Shown here: positions 20,307-28,499 of the stretch, in pieces | How positions within the stretch are numbered: position 1 is the stretch's first letter | Layout of the letters: every line of letters begins with the position of its first letter | From: Nitrosomonadales bacterium | GTDB lineage: Bacteria; Pseudomonadota; Gammaproteobacteria; Burkholderiales; Gallionellaceae | Direction of reading: 5' to 3' | DNA: 64,000 nucleotides | Assembly: GCA_016177795.1 (NCBI GenBank) | Contig: JACOUM010000010.1 | Location: forward strand, 62,001 to 126,000 | Program-made: the position numbers and the translations under genes | The notes under the pieces: model-generated | What the model was told of the DNA's origin: nothing | The model's database searches: none | What the model saw: the letters and a program-made list of their open reading frames with translations, nothing else

Positions 20307-21440
20307 TTGAACAATTCTGTCGGCATCGTCAGCGCGCAGCGCGCACAATTCGACACCCCGCTGGTTTTCCGCAGCGGCGCGGCGCTGTCGCGCTACGAAT
20401 TGGTGTATGAGACCTATGGCGAGCTGAATGCCGATAAATCCAACGCCATCCTGGTTTGCCACGCGCTGTCCGGCCATCATCACGTCGCCGGCTATTATGC
20501 GGACGACACCGGGAACATCGGCTGGTGGGACAACATGATCGGCCCCGGCAAGCCGGTCGATACCAATAAATTTTTCGTGATCGGCCTGAACAATCTCGGC
20601 GGCTGCCACGGTTCGACCGGCCCATCCTCCATCGACCCGGAAACCGGTCAGCCTTACGGCGCGAATTTCCCGGTCATCACGGTGGAAGACTGGGTGGCAT
20701 CGCAGGCGCGCCTTGCCGACCTGCTCGGCATCCGGCAGTTTGCGGCGGTGATCGGCGGCAGCCTCGGCGGGATGCAGGCGCTGCAATGGTCGCTGTCATA
20801 TCCCGAACGCGTGCGCCATGTGCTGGCGATTGCCTGCGCACCGTACCTGACTGCAGAAAACATCGCCTTCAATGATGTGGCGCGCAGCGCGATCCTGGGC
20901 GACCCGGATTTTCATGGCGGCAATTTCTATCAGCACAACGTGGTGCCGACGCACGGCTTGCGGCTGGCGCGCATGCTGGGGCACATCACTTATCTGTCCG
21001 GCGACGTGATGGCGGACAAGTTCGGCCGCGAGCTGCGCGGCGGCAAATTCAATTACGGCTACGGCATCGAGTTCGAGGTCGAGTCCTACCTGCGCTACCA
21101 GGGCGACAAATTCGCGGCCTATTTCGACGCCAACACTTACCTGCTGATGACCAAGGCGCTGGACTATTTCAACCCGGCGCACGATTTCGGCGGCGACCTG
21201 AACCGCGCCTTCGCGCGTGCCAAGGCGGATTTTCTGGTGATCTCGTTTACCACCGACTGGCGCTTCTCGCCGGAGCGCGCGCGTGAAATTGTGCGCCCCC
21301 TGCTGCACAACCGGCGCAACGTCAGCTACGCGGAAATCACCTCGGCGCATGGCCACGATTCCTTCCTGATGGAGCAGGCGCACTACTTCGACGTGGTGCG
21401 CGCCTATCTCGATAACGTCGCGAAGGAATCTGCCAGATGA
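20307..21440 (+). CDS. metX: Homoserine O-acetyltransferase MetX
   Basis: MetX activates homoserine with acetyl-CoA (or succinyl-CoA in some lineages) for methionine synthesis. It is an alpha/beta hydrolase of 377 residues with the nucleophile elbow [10 protein letters not shown] and the late triad parts [10 protein letters not shown] and AHGHDSFL. The start is TTG at 20307, preceded by TTTTGGAG; no suitable ATG is near, and the N-terminus [15 protein letters not shown] fits homologues. The SAM-II riboswitch and terminator precede it. It overlaps metW by 4 bp, the usual metX-metW pair. Confidence 0.96.
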   Translation: MNNSVGIVSAQRAQFDTPLVFRSGAALSRYELVYETYGELNADKSNAILVCHALSGHHHVAGYYADDTGNIGWWDNMIGPGKPVDTNKFFVIGLNNLGGCHGSTGPSSIDPETGQPYGANFPVITVEDWVASQARLADLLGIRQFAAVIGGSLGGMQALQWSLSYPERVRHVLAIACAPYLTAENIAFNDVARSAILGDPDFHGGNFYQHNVVPTHGLRLARMLGHITYLSGDVMADKFGRELRGGKFNYGYGIEFEVESYLRYQGDKFAAYFDANTYLLMTKALDYFNPAHDFGGDLNRAFARAKADFLVISFTTDWRFSPERAREIVRPLLHNRRNVSYAEITSAHGHDSFLMEQAHYFDVVRAYLDNVAKESAR

Positions 21441-22051
21441 CGCAGAACGATATCGCCCGCCTCGCCGCGGAACGCCCGGATTTTGCCGCGATTGCCGCAT
21501 GGATCCCCAGGGGCGCGTCGGTGCTTGACCTTGGCTGCGGCGACGGCAGCCTGCTGCGTTATCTCAGGGAGACTCGCGCGGTGCGCGGCTACGGTGTGGA
21601 AATCAACGACCTCGACATCGTGTCGTGCATTGCCAACGGCGTGAATGTGATCCACGATGATCTGGAATCCGGTCTGTCCGATTTCGAGGATGGCTCGTTC
21701 GACTTCGTGATCCTGTCGCAGACGCTGCAGGCTACGCGCCACACCGAGGCGCTGATCCGCGAGATGCTGCGCGTCGGCCGCGAAGGCATTGTCAGCTTCC
21801 CCAACTTCGGCTACTGGCGGAACAGGCTCGGCGTGCTGCGCGGCAACATGCCGGTGTCCAGCGAACTGCCCTACCAGTGGTATGACACGCCGAACGTGCA
21901 CCTGTGCACGCTGCATGACTTCGAAAGTTTTTGTCGCAACCACAACGTGGCGGTGCTCGAGCGCCGCGTGATGACCGGCGAGCGCGAAGTGAGCATGTTG
22001 CCGAACCTGCTCGGCAGCACGGCGGTGTATCGTTTCCAGCGTGGCCTATGA
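21437..22051 (+). CDS. metW: Methionine biosynthesis protein MetW
   Basis: MetW has 204 residues and a class I SAM-dependent methyltransferase fold: [15 protein letters not shown] is motif I. Other family stretches are [14 protein letters not shown] and ISFPNFGYW-like [13 protein letters not shown]. It is almost always encoded with metX and is thought to be required for, or to stimulate, MetX-dependent homoserine acetylation. The start overlaps the metX stop (ATGA). Confidence 0.94.
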   Translation: MTQNDIARLAAERPDFAAIAAWIPRGASVLDLGCGDGSLLRYLRETRAVRGYGVEINDLDIVSCIANGVNVIHDDLESGLSDFEDGSFDFVILSQTLQATRHTEALIREMLRVGREGIVSFPNFGYWRNRLGVLRGNMPVSSELPYQWYDTPNVHLCTLHDFESFCRNHNVAVLERRVMTGEREVSMLPNLLGSTAVYRFQRGL

Positions 22052-23304
22052 GCGTGTTCGCGGAGCTGTTTACGCGGCGCATGCTGATCTGTGTGTTCAC
22101 CGGTTTTGCCTCCGGCCTGCCGCTGTATCTGCTGTTCAACCTCGTCCCCGCCTGGCTGCGCAGCGAGCAGGTCGATCTGAAGACTATCGGCCTGTTTGCG
22201 CTGATCCAGTTTCCCTACACCTGGAAATTCCTCTGGTCGCCGCTGCTGGATCGCTATGTGGTGCCGGTGCTCGGGCGGCGGCGCGGCTGGATGCTGCTGA
22301 CCCAGCTCGGACTGCTGGCGGTGATTGCGGCGCTGGGCGGCTTCTCGCCGCAGAGCGATCTGGCCGTTATCGCATGGATCGCTACCTTGCTTGCCTTCCT
22401 CAGTGCTACGCAGGATATTGCGCTGGATGCCTACCGTCGCGAATTGCTGGGCGATGCCGAGCTGGGGCTGGGCAATGCGGTACATGTCAACGCCTACCGC
22501 ATCGCCGGGCTGGTGCCCGGCTCGCTGTCGCTGATCCTTGCCGACTTTTTGCCGTGGAACATGGTGTTCATCATCACCGCGCTGTTCGTGCTGCCGGGCA
22601 TCGCCATGACCCTGCTGGTGCAGGAACCGCATCGCGCCACGCCGCCCCGGACCTTGCGCGAGGCGGTGATCGAGCCGTTTCATGAATTCATCACGCGGCA
22701 GGGCTGGCGCAGCGCGCTGCTGATCCTCGCGTTTCTGCTGTTCTACAAACTCGGCGACAGCATGTGCACCGCGCTGGCAACGCCGTTCTATCTCGACATG
22801 GGCTTTTCCAAATCCGACATCGGCCTGATCGCCAAAAATGCCGGACTGTGGCCGTCGGTGATCGGCGGCATGCTGGGCGGGCTGTGGATGGTGAAGATCG
22901 GCATCAACCGCGCGCTGTGGCTGTTCGGCGTGGTGCAACTGGTGTCGATTTTCGGTTTCGCGTGGCTGGCTTCCGTCGGCTATCACAGCGAGATTGGCGC
23001 GCTGGAGCGCACCCAGCTGGCAGTGGTCATCGGACTGGAGGCATTGGGCGTGGGGCTGGGCACGGTGGCCTTCGTTGCGTTCATCGCGCGCACCACCCAT
23101 CCGGCCTACACCGCCACGCAGTTCGCGCTGTTCACCAGCCTGATGGCGATGCCGCGCACCTTCGCCAATGCGGCGACCGGCTGGCTGGTGGAGGCGATGG
23201 GCTGGACCGGGTTTTTCCTGCTGTGCGCGCTGCTCGCGCTGCCGGGGATGGTGCTGCTGCTGAAGGTTGCGCCATGGGGCAAGGAGGGTGCGGCACTCCG
23301 ATAG
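22048..23304 (+). CDS. ampG: AmpG-family muropeptide permease
   Basis: AmpG is a major-facilitator transporter importing GlcNAc-anhydroMurNAc muropeptides for cell-wall recycling. The ATG at 22048 gives 418 residues with about twelve hydrophobic segments. Family motifs: GFASGLPLYLLFNL near the start, PYTWKFLWSPLLDRYVVPVL, and ATQDIALDAYRRELL. The start overlaps the metW stop (ATGA). Recycling enzymes AmgK-MurU are encoded at 50.5-52.3 kb, consistent with a complete MurNAc salvage route. Confidence 0.92.
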   Translation: MSVFAELFTRRMLICVFTGFASGLPLYLLFNLVPAWLRSEQVDLKTIGLFALIQFPYTWKFLWSPLLDRYVVPVLGRRRGWMLLTQLGLLAVIAALGGFSPQSDLAVIAWIATLLAFLSATQDIALDAYRRELLGDAELGLGNAVHVNAYRIAGLVPGSLSLILADFLPWNMVFIITALFVLPGIAMTLLVQEPHRATPPRTLREAVIEPFHEFITRQGWRSALLILAFLLFYKLGDSMCTALATPFYLDMGFSKSDIGLIAKNAGLWPSVIGGMLGGLWMVKIGINRALWLFGVVQLVSIFGFAWLASVGYHSEIGALERTQLAVVIGLEALGVGLGTVAFVAFIARTTHPAYTATQFALFTSLMAMPRTFANAATGWLVEAMGWTGFFLLCALLALPGMVLLLKVAPWGKEGAALR

Positions 23305-23360
23305 ATGCCGTGCTGCGCCGCCGGAATCAATCTTGCGCGACGCCCCGGCCGAATGCGCGC

Positions 23361-24854
23361 CTATTTTTTCTTCGTGGGCATCGCCGCCTCGATTTGCCGG
23401 CATAGCGTTTTCAGGATCTTGATGCGCGCGAAATTCTTGTCGTTTGCTTCCACCAGTGTCCACGGTGAAATTTCGGTGCTGGTGCGGTCCACCATGTCGC
23501 ATACGGCATGTTCGTATTCGTCCCATTTTTTGCGGTTGCGCCAGTCCTCTTCGGTGATCTTGAAGCGCTTGAAGCCGATTTTTTCGCGCTCCTTGAAGCG
23601 TCTGAGCTGCTCATCCTTGCTGATGGACAGCCAGAATTTGACCACCACGATTTTGTGGCGCACCAGTTGTGCCTCGAAGTCGTTGATCTCGCCATAGGCG
23701 CGCATCCAGTCGGTTTCCGAGCAGAAGCCCTCGACGCGTTCGACCAGTACGCGGCCATACCAGGAACGGTCGAAAATAGTCACCCGGCCGCGTCGCGGAA
23801 TGTGCCGCCAGAAACGCCACAGATAGGGCTGGGCGCGTTCTTCCTCGGTGGGGGCGGCAACCGGAATGATGTTGTATTGACGCGCATCCAGCGCGCCGGT
23901 GATGCGGCGGATGGCGCCGCCCTTGCCGGCGGCATCATTGCCTTCAAACATGGCGATGACGGTGATGTCCCTGAACTTCGGGCTGCGTGTCAGCAGCGCG
24001 AGTTTGCCTTGGTACTTTTCCAGTTCGGCTTGGTAACCTTTCTTGTCGATCTTCTGCCCGAGGTTCAGCGTCTTCAGGATGTCCAGCTTATCGATCGAAG
24101 GAAGCGGCGGTGGTGCGGAAACCTCCGTCACTTTTTTGCCGGCTTCATCCAGGCGTTTGCGGATGGCATCCAGAATGACCTTGCCTACGGTCAGGCTGCG
24201 GTAGCGCGCATCGAAGCCTTCAACGAGGGTCCACGGCGCTTCCGCCGTGCTGGTGTGGCGTATCACGCTTTCATTTACCACACGAAACTTGTCGTATAAC
24301 TTGTAATGTTCCCAGTCCCGCTCGGTGACGCGCCAGCGGGTTTTCGGGTCTTTTTCGAGCAGCTTGAGACGCTGTTTCTGCTTGTCCTTGGATAGATGCA
24401 TCCAGAATTTAATGATCAGCGCGCCCTCATCCACCAGCATCGTCTCCAGGCGCCTGGCGCGCTCCAAGCTCTGGTCGAGATCGGCGGTCTTGGTGTGGCC
24501 GGCTACCCGGTTAAGAATCGGCCAGGTGTACCAGGAGCCGAGAAATACGCCGATTTTTCCTTTGGGCGGCAGCTCGCGCCAGAAGCGCCACATCATCGGG
24601 CGATCCAGTTCCTCGTCGGACGGTTCGCCCATGCCGTGCGTCTGGACAAAGCGCGGATCCATCCACTCGTTGAGCAGGTTGACGGTCTCACCGCGCCCCG
24701 CGCCATCTATGCCGCCCACCAGAATGATGACCGGGAATTTTGCCAGTTTTGCCAGATCCAGCTGCGCTTCCAGCAGCGCCTCGCGCAATGGCGGCACTTC
24801 CTTGTCGTAAGTGTCCTTGTCTATCTTGTGGCCGAGTTCTGCAGATTCAAACAT
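23361..24854 (-). CDS. pap: Polyphosphate:AMP phosphotransferase (tandem PPK2 domains)
   Basis: This 497-residue protein carries two PPK2 domains (about 10-240 and 255-490), the architecture of class II PPK2 enzymes that phosphorylate AMP to ADP with polyphosphate. Domain 2 has a complete Walker A-like loop, FEGNDAAGKGGAIRR. In domain 1 the equivalent loop reads GGIDGAGRGETVN, with Arg in place of the Walker Lys, as expected of a non-catalytic domain. GAGGAGGT just before the ATG is a strong RBS. It is clustered with sixA and ppk1 on the same strand. Confidence 0.92.
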   Translation of the reverse strand: MFESAELGHKIDKDTYDKEVPPLREALLEAQLDLAKLAKFPVIILVGGIDGAGRGETVNLLNEWMDPRFVQTHGMGEPSDEELDRPMMWRFWRELPPKGKIGVFLGSWYTWPILNRVAGHTKTADLDQSLERARRLETMLVDEGALIIKFWMHLSKDKQKQRLKLLEKDPKTRWRVTERDWEHYKLYDKFRVVNESVIRHTSTAEAPWTLVEGFDARYRSLTVGKVILDAIRKRLDEAGKKVTEVSAPPPLPSIDKLDILKTLNLGQKIDKKGYQAELEKYQGKLALLTRSPKFRDITVIAMFEGNDAAGKGGAIRRITGALDARQYNIIPVAAPTEEERAQPYLWRFWRHIPRRGRVTIFDRSWYGRVLVERVEGFCSETDWMRAYGEINDFEAQLVRHKIVVVKFWLSISKDEQLRRFKEREKIGFKRFKITEEDWRNRKKWDEYEHAVCDMVDRTSTEISPWTLVEANDKNFARIKILKTLCRQIEAAMPTKKK

Positions 24855-24864
24855 GGTGACCTCC

Positions 24865-25320
24865 TCATAGAAATTCCGGTGTGATGACCAGGCGCAAGGT
24901 GGTTTGCGCCGGCCCTTCGCGCTCGCGCCAGCCGAACCACCACAGTGCGCCCTTCTTGATGCTTAACGAATAATCGCTGCAGCCCAGCAGTTGTGCCGCA
25001 ACCTCGCCCAGCGTCGGCTGGTGGCCGACGATCAGCACTGCGCCGCCCGCATCCGGCCAGCGCGCCGCCTGCAGCACGGCTTGTGCCGAGGCGCCGGGTG
25101 CAATGGCGGGAGCGAGGGTAAAGTGATTGGTAAGCGCCGCAACGGTTTGTTGCGTGCGGGTCGTCGGGCTGACCAGAATGCGTGTGTCATCGGGCAGATG
25201 CTGATGCAGCAAGGCCGCGATTTTCCCCGCCTGTTTGACGCCTTTTGCGGTGAGTTTGCGGGCGTGATCGGGTGTGCCATCCGCCGCTTCCGCGTGCCGC
25301 CACAGAATCAGGTCCACCAT
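24865..25320 (-). CDS. sixA: Phosphohistidine phosphatase SixA
   Basis: SixA is a histidine phosphatase that dephosphorylates phosphohistidine proteins such as ArcB HPt or PTSNtr components. The 151-residue protein begins MVDLILWRHAEA, where RHAEA is the catalytic RHG-type motif. SPTTRTQQTV and VGHQPTLG carry the second catalytic His. The ATG at 25320 is chosen because it precedes the conserved start; an in-frame TTG at 25329 is possible. It is separated from the PPK2 gene by 10 bp, so co-transcription is likely. Confidence 0.92.
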   Translation of the reverse strand: MVDLILWRHAEAADGTPDHARKLTAKGVKQAGKIAALLHQHLPDDTRILVSPTTRTQQTVAALTNHFTLAPAIAPGASAQAVLQAARWPDAGGAVLIVGHQPTLGEVAAQLLGCSDYSLSIKKGALWWFGWREREGPAQTTLRLVITPEFL

Positions 25321-25398
25321 GGCCTCCAAATATTACATTTCGTTTGCCAACATATCCCGTATACACTATCGCCATCACTTTAATCCTAAGGAGATGAC

Positions 25399-25725
25399 AT
25401 GACAACCAAAAAGACTGTTGCGGCCGCGGCAAAGAACACTGCAAAAAAGCCGCCAGTGGAAAAATCTGCGACCGAGGCTGTGACGAAAAAACCGAAAAAA
25501 GCGCCCAAGATGAAAATAGTGCGTGACAGTTTCACCATGCCGCAAAGCGAGTATCAGAAGATTGCCGAAATCAAGGAAATTTGTCTGGAAGCCGGGTTGC
25601 CCGTGAAGAAAAGCGAAGTGTTGCGCGCCGGATTGAAGGCACTGGCCAGATTAAATGCGGTACAGCTGAAGCGCGCCCTGACGGGACTGGAAAAGATCAA
25701 GACCGGCCGCCCGAAGAAGCATTAA
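25399..25725 (+). CDS. Basic protein with ribbon-helix-helix-like region
   Basis: This 108-residue protein has a Lys/Ala/Pro-rich N-terminus (about 1-40) reminiscent of histone H1 tails. A segment FTMPQSEYQKIAEIKEICLE then KSEVLRAGLKALARL resembles a MetJ/Arc-type ribbon-helix-helix fold. It ends GRPKKH. AAGGAGATGAC gives a good RBS for the ATG at 25399. It is divergent from sixA and convergent with ppk1, its 3' end overlapping the ppk1 3' end by 4 bp. A DNA-binding or nucleoid role is inferred only from composition. Confidence 0.75.
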   Translation: MTTKKTVAAAAKNTAKKPPVEKSATEAVTKKPKKAPKMKIVRDSFTMPQSEYQKIAEIKEICLEAGLPVKKSEVLRAGLKALARLNAVQLKRALTGLEKIKTGRPKKH

Positions 25726-27821
25726 GGCAGTTTCTGGGTATTCAGCTTGTCCGGCAAGCTGGCGAGTTGCCTGAGTAATTCGCTTTGCGCGCATTTCGGT
25801 TTGGCACGGCGGATGCTCTTGCGCCGGTAATGCCCGTCGCCATCCATGTCCCAGGCCTGACGGTTGTCCTGCAGATAGGCTTTTAATCCCTCGTCGATCA
25901 CGCGTTTCTTGAGTTTCTTGTCGAGTAGCGGGAAGCATACTTCGATGCGGCGGAAGAAGTTGCGGTCCATCCAGTCTGCGCTGGCGAGATACACATTGTG
26001 TTTCAGGTCGTTGCGGAAATAGAAGATGCGCGTGTGCTCCAGAAAACGGTCGACCACCGAACGCACCCGGATATTCTCCGACAGACCTTTCACGCCGGGG
26101 CGCAATGCGCAGACGCCGCGCACGATCAACTCGACTTTCACGCCCGCCTGCGAGGCTTCATAAAGCGCATTGATGGTCTCCGGCTCCAGCAATGCGTTCA
26201 TCTTGGCGATGATATGGGCGCGTTTGCCTGCTTTGGCGAGGCGGATTTCATTCTGGATGGCGTTCAGCACCTCGCTGTGCAACGAGAACGGCGACTGCCA
26301 CAGGTGGTTCAGTTTGCGTGCCTTGCCGAGGCTGGTGAGCTGGCCGAACACTTCATTCACGTCCGCGCAGATTTCTTCATTGCAGGTAAACAAACCGAAA
26401 TCGGTATAAAGCCGGGCGGTGCGCGGATGGTAATTGCCGGTGCCCAGATGCACATAGCGGCGCAGTTTGCCGTCCTCGCGGCGCACCACCATCAGCATCT
26501 TGGCATGGGTCTTGTGCCCGACCACGCCGTACACCACATGCGCCCCCACCTGTTCCAGGCGGGTCGCCCAATTGATGTTGGCCTCTTCGTCGAAGCGCGC
26601 CATCAGCTCTACCACCACGGTCACTTCCTTGCCGCGTTGCGCCGCGCCGATCAGGGCTTCCATCAGCGCGGAAACCGCGCCGGTGCGGTATACGGTTTGT
26701 TTGATCGCGACCACGCCCGGGTCGCTGGCCGCCTGCTGGATGAAATCGATGACCGGGTTGAAGGACTGGTAAGGGTGGTGCAACAGGATGTCGCCCTTGC
26801 GGATCGCCTTGAACATGTTCGCGCCTTTTTTCTGGATCACCGGCGGCACGCCAGGCACAAAATCAGGAAATTTCAGATCGTCGCGCGCAACCAGGTCGGG
26901 AATTTCCATCAGGCGCACCAGGTTCACCGGTCCATGCACGCGGTATAAATCTTCCGTATTGAGGTTGAATTCCTTGAGCAATATCTCGGCGATTTGCGGC
27001 GAGCAGGTGTCGGCGACCTCGAGGCGCACCGCATCGCCGAAATGGCGTTGCGGCAATTCACCCTGCAGCGCAACACGCAGGTTTTTCATTTCTTCCTCGT
27101 CCACGAACAGATTGCTGTTGCGCGTCACGCGGAACTGATGGCAGCCAAGCACTTCCATGCCGGCAAACAGTTCCCCGACATGTGCGTGCAGAACCGAGGA
27201 GAGAAATACGAAGCCGTGTTCGCATCCGCTGATTTCCGGCGGCATCAGGATGGTGCGCGGCAACACGCGCGGCGCCTGAACGATGGCGCGCACCTGGTTG
27301 CGTCCGAACGCGTCCTTGCCTTGCAGTTCCACGACAAAGTTCAGGCTCTTGTTGAGTACGCGCGGAAACGGGTGTGCCGGGTCGAGCCCGATCGGGGTCA
27401 ATACCGGCATCACTTCGCGGAAGAAATAATCCCTGATCCAGGCCTGCTGCGCCTCATTCCAGTGGGTGCGGCGCAAGAAACTGATGCCCTGCGCGGCCAG
27501 CGCGGGAATGAGGTCTGCATTAAATAACTGGTATTGCCGCTCGATCAGCCGGTGCGCCTGTTCGCACACCAGCTTGAGCGTCTGCCTGGCGGTCATGCCG
27601 TCGGCGCCGGCGGCAACGCTGCCCACCTTGATTTGCTCCTTCAGTCCGGCCACGCGTATCTCGAAAAACTCGTCGAGATTGCTGCTGACGATGCACAGGT
27701 ATTTCAGCCGTTCCAGCAACGGAATGGCGGCATCTTCTGCTTGCGCCAGCACGCGCCGGTTGAACTCGAGCTGACCGAGCTCGCGGTTCAGGAATTGCTG
27801 CGGGGCAAATTTTTTGGACAA
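25722..27821 (-). CDS. ppk1: Polyphosphate kinase 1
   Basis: PPK1 reversibly builds long-chain polyphosphate from ATP. It has 699 residues, the expected size. The N-terminus FLNRELGQLEFNRRVLAQAE and YLCIVSSNLDEFFEIRVAGL are family hallmarks. The PLD-like catalytic part contains GHKTHAKML and HLGTGNYHPRTARLY. No ATG fits; the frame starts with TTG at 27821, 9 bp after the yggX stop, and the SD is weak. It is therefore probably translated downstream of yggX. Confidence 0.95.
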   Translation of the reverse strand: MSKKFAPQQFLNRELGQLEFNRRVLAQAEDAAIPLLERLKYLCIVSSNLDEFFEIRVAGLKEQIKVGSVAAGADGMTARQTLKLVCEQAHRLIERQYQLFNADLIPALAAQGISFLRRTHWNEAQQAWIRDYFFREVMPVLTPIGLDPAHPFPRVLNKSLNFVVELQGKDAFGRNQVRAIVQAPRVLPRTILMPPEISGCEHGFVFLSSVLHAHVGELFAGMEVLGCHQFRVTRNSNLFVDEEEMKNLRVALQGELPQRHFGDAVRLEVADTCSPQIAEILLKEFNLNTEDLYRVHGPVNLVRLMEIPDLVARDDLKFPDFVPGVPPVIQKKGANMFKAIRKGDILLHHPYQSFNPVIDFIQQAASDPGVVAIKQTVYRTGAVSALMEALIGAAQRGKEVTVVVELMARFDEEANINWATRLEQVGAHVVYGVVGHKTHAKMLMVVRREDGKLRRYVHLGTGNYHPRTARLYTDFGLFTCNEEICADVNEVFGQLTSLGKARKLNHLWQSPFSLHSEVLNAIQNEIRLAKAGKRAHIIAKMNALLEPETINALYEASQAGVKVELIVRGVCALRPGVKGLSENIRVRSVVDRFLEHTRIFYFRNDLKHNVYLASADWMDRNFFRRIEVCFPLLDKKLKKRVIDEGLKAYLQDNRQAWDMDGDGHYRRKSIRRAKPKCAQSELLRQLASLPDKLNTQKLP

Positions 27822-27830
27822 GTTGAGATA

Positions 27831-28103
27831 TCAGCTTTTTGGAGGCACGTATCCTTGCGGCATTTGCGTGCCTTCGCCGAAGAAGTAATCCTCCATTTGC
27901 CGCGCCAGAAACTTGCGTGCCTGCGCGTCGGCGAGATTGAGGCGGTTTTCGTTCACCAGCATGGTCTGGAATCTGACCCAGCCCTGCCAGGCTTCCTTGG
28001 AAACGTTCTCAAAAATCCGCTGGCCCAGCGGACCCGGGTAGGTCGGGCGATCCAGCCCTTCCGCCTCGCGCCCCAGTTTTACACATTGCACCATTCTTGC
28101 CAT
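27831..28103 (-). CDS. yggX: Fe(2+)-trafficking protein YggX
   Basis: This small 90-residue protein starts [20 protein letters not shown], with the conserved Cys7 of YggX proteins. They protect iron-sulfur clusters from oxidative damage and are implicated in iron handling. [19 protein letters not shown] and [14 protein letters not shown] are also conserved. It is immediately upstream of ppk1 on the same strand. Confidence 0.94.
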   Translation of the reverse strand: MARMVQCVKLGREAEGLDRPTYPGPLGQRIFENVSKEAWQGWVRFQTMLVNENRLNLADAQARKFLARQMEDYFFGEGTQMPQGYVPPKS

Positions 28104-28180
28104 GTCGTGAATCTCCGTATGAGTAATTGTGTCCGGTAATTATGACATTAAACGTGAAGCTCGCGCAGCTGCTCGTTCGC

Positions 28181-28268
28181 CTCCTCGCCCGCTTGCGGGA
28201 GAGGATTGAGGTGAGGGAAGCGGGCATGGCAAGTCGCATTTCATAGAGATAGCATCCTTGCCATGCCC
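28181..28268. repeat. REP-like palindrome plus 12-bp perfect inverted repeat
   Basis: CCTCGCCCGCTTGCGGGAGAGG (quoted as two halves around TT: CCTCGCCCGC and GCGGGAGAGG) is a relative of the hairpin at 45373-45396. It is followed by GGGCATGGCAAG (28222-28233) and its exact complement CTTGCCATGCCC (28257-28268), around a 23-nt loop. It lies in the divergent yggX-receptor intergenic region; no gene is seen in 28104-28499. Confidence 0.65.
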
Positions 28269-28376
28269 ACTGAGATGGATTTTTTGCGCGAGTCTGGCTG
28301 AAAGCCAGCAAATACGCGGGTGCGACAATTTGTGGTTTCAACATCACATCTGCTCCGCGGATATGAGTTTCCACCG

Positions 28377-28410
28377 CAAAAAGCCGCACCGAAGCAGGGT
28401 GCGGCATTTT
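28377..28410. terminator. GC-rich hairpin in the leader of the TonB receptor
   Basis: GCCGCACC (28383-28390) pairs perfectly with GGTGCGGC (28398-28405). It is flanked by CAAAAA on the left and ATTTTG on the right, so it resembles a bidirectional intrinsic terminator. The gene upstream on the plus strand is 4 kb away, so termination of read-through or attenuation of the receptor transcript are the alternatives. GCGACAAT occurs at 28322, 28416 and 28453 around it. Confidence 0.5.
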
Positions 28411-28499
28411 GTCGCGCGACAATATGTCACATTCCCGGAAGGAAGTTGTTCGGCGACAATCGCGGCACAACATTTTATTTGTTACGACAGGAGAAAGAA

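Noticed and set aside
28269-28499. Cobalamin riboswitch upstream of the TonB receptor
   Set aside because: The B12-box and the GCCACTG-type core are not present, and the receptor carries OprC-type copper motifs instead.
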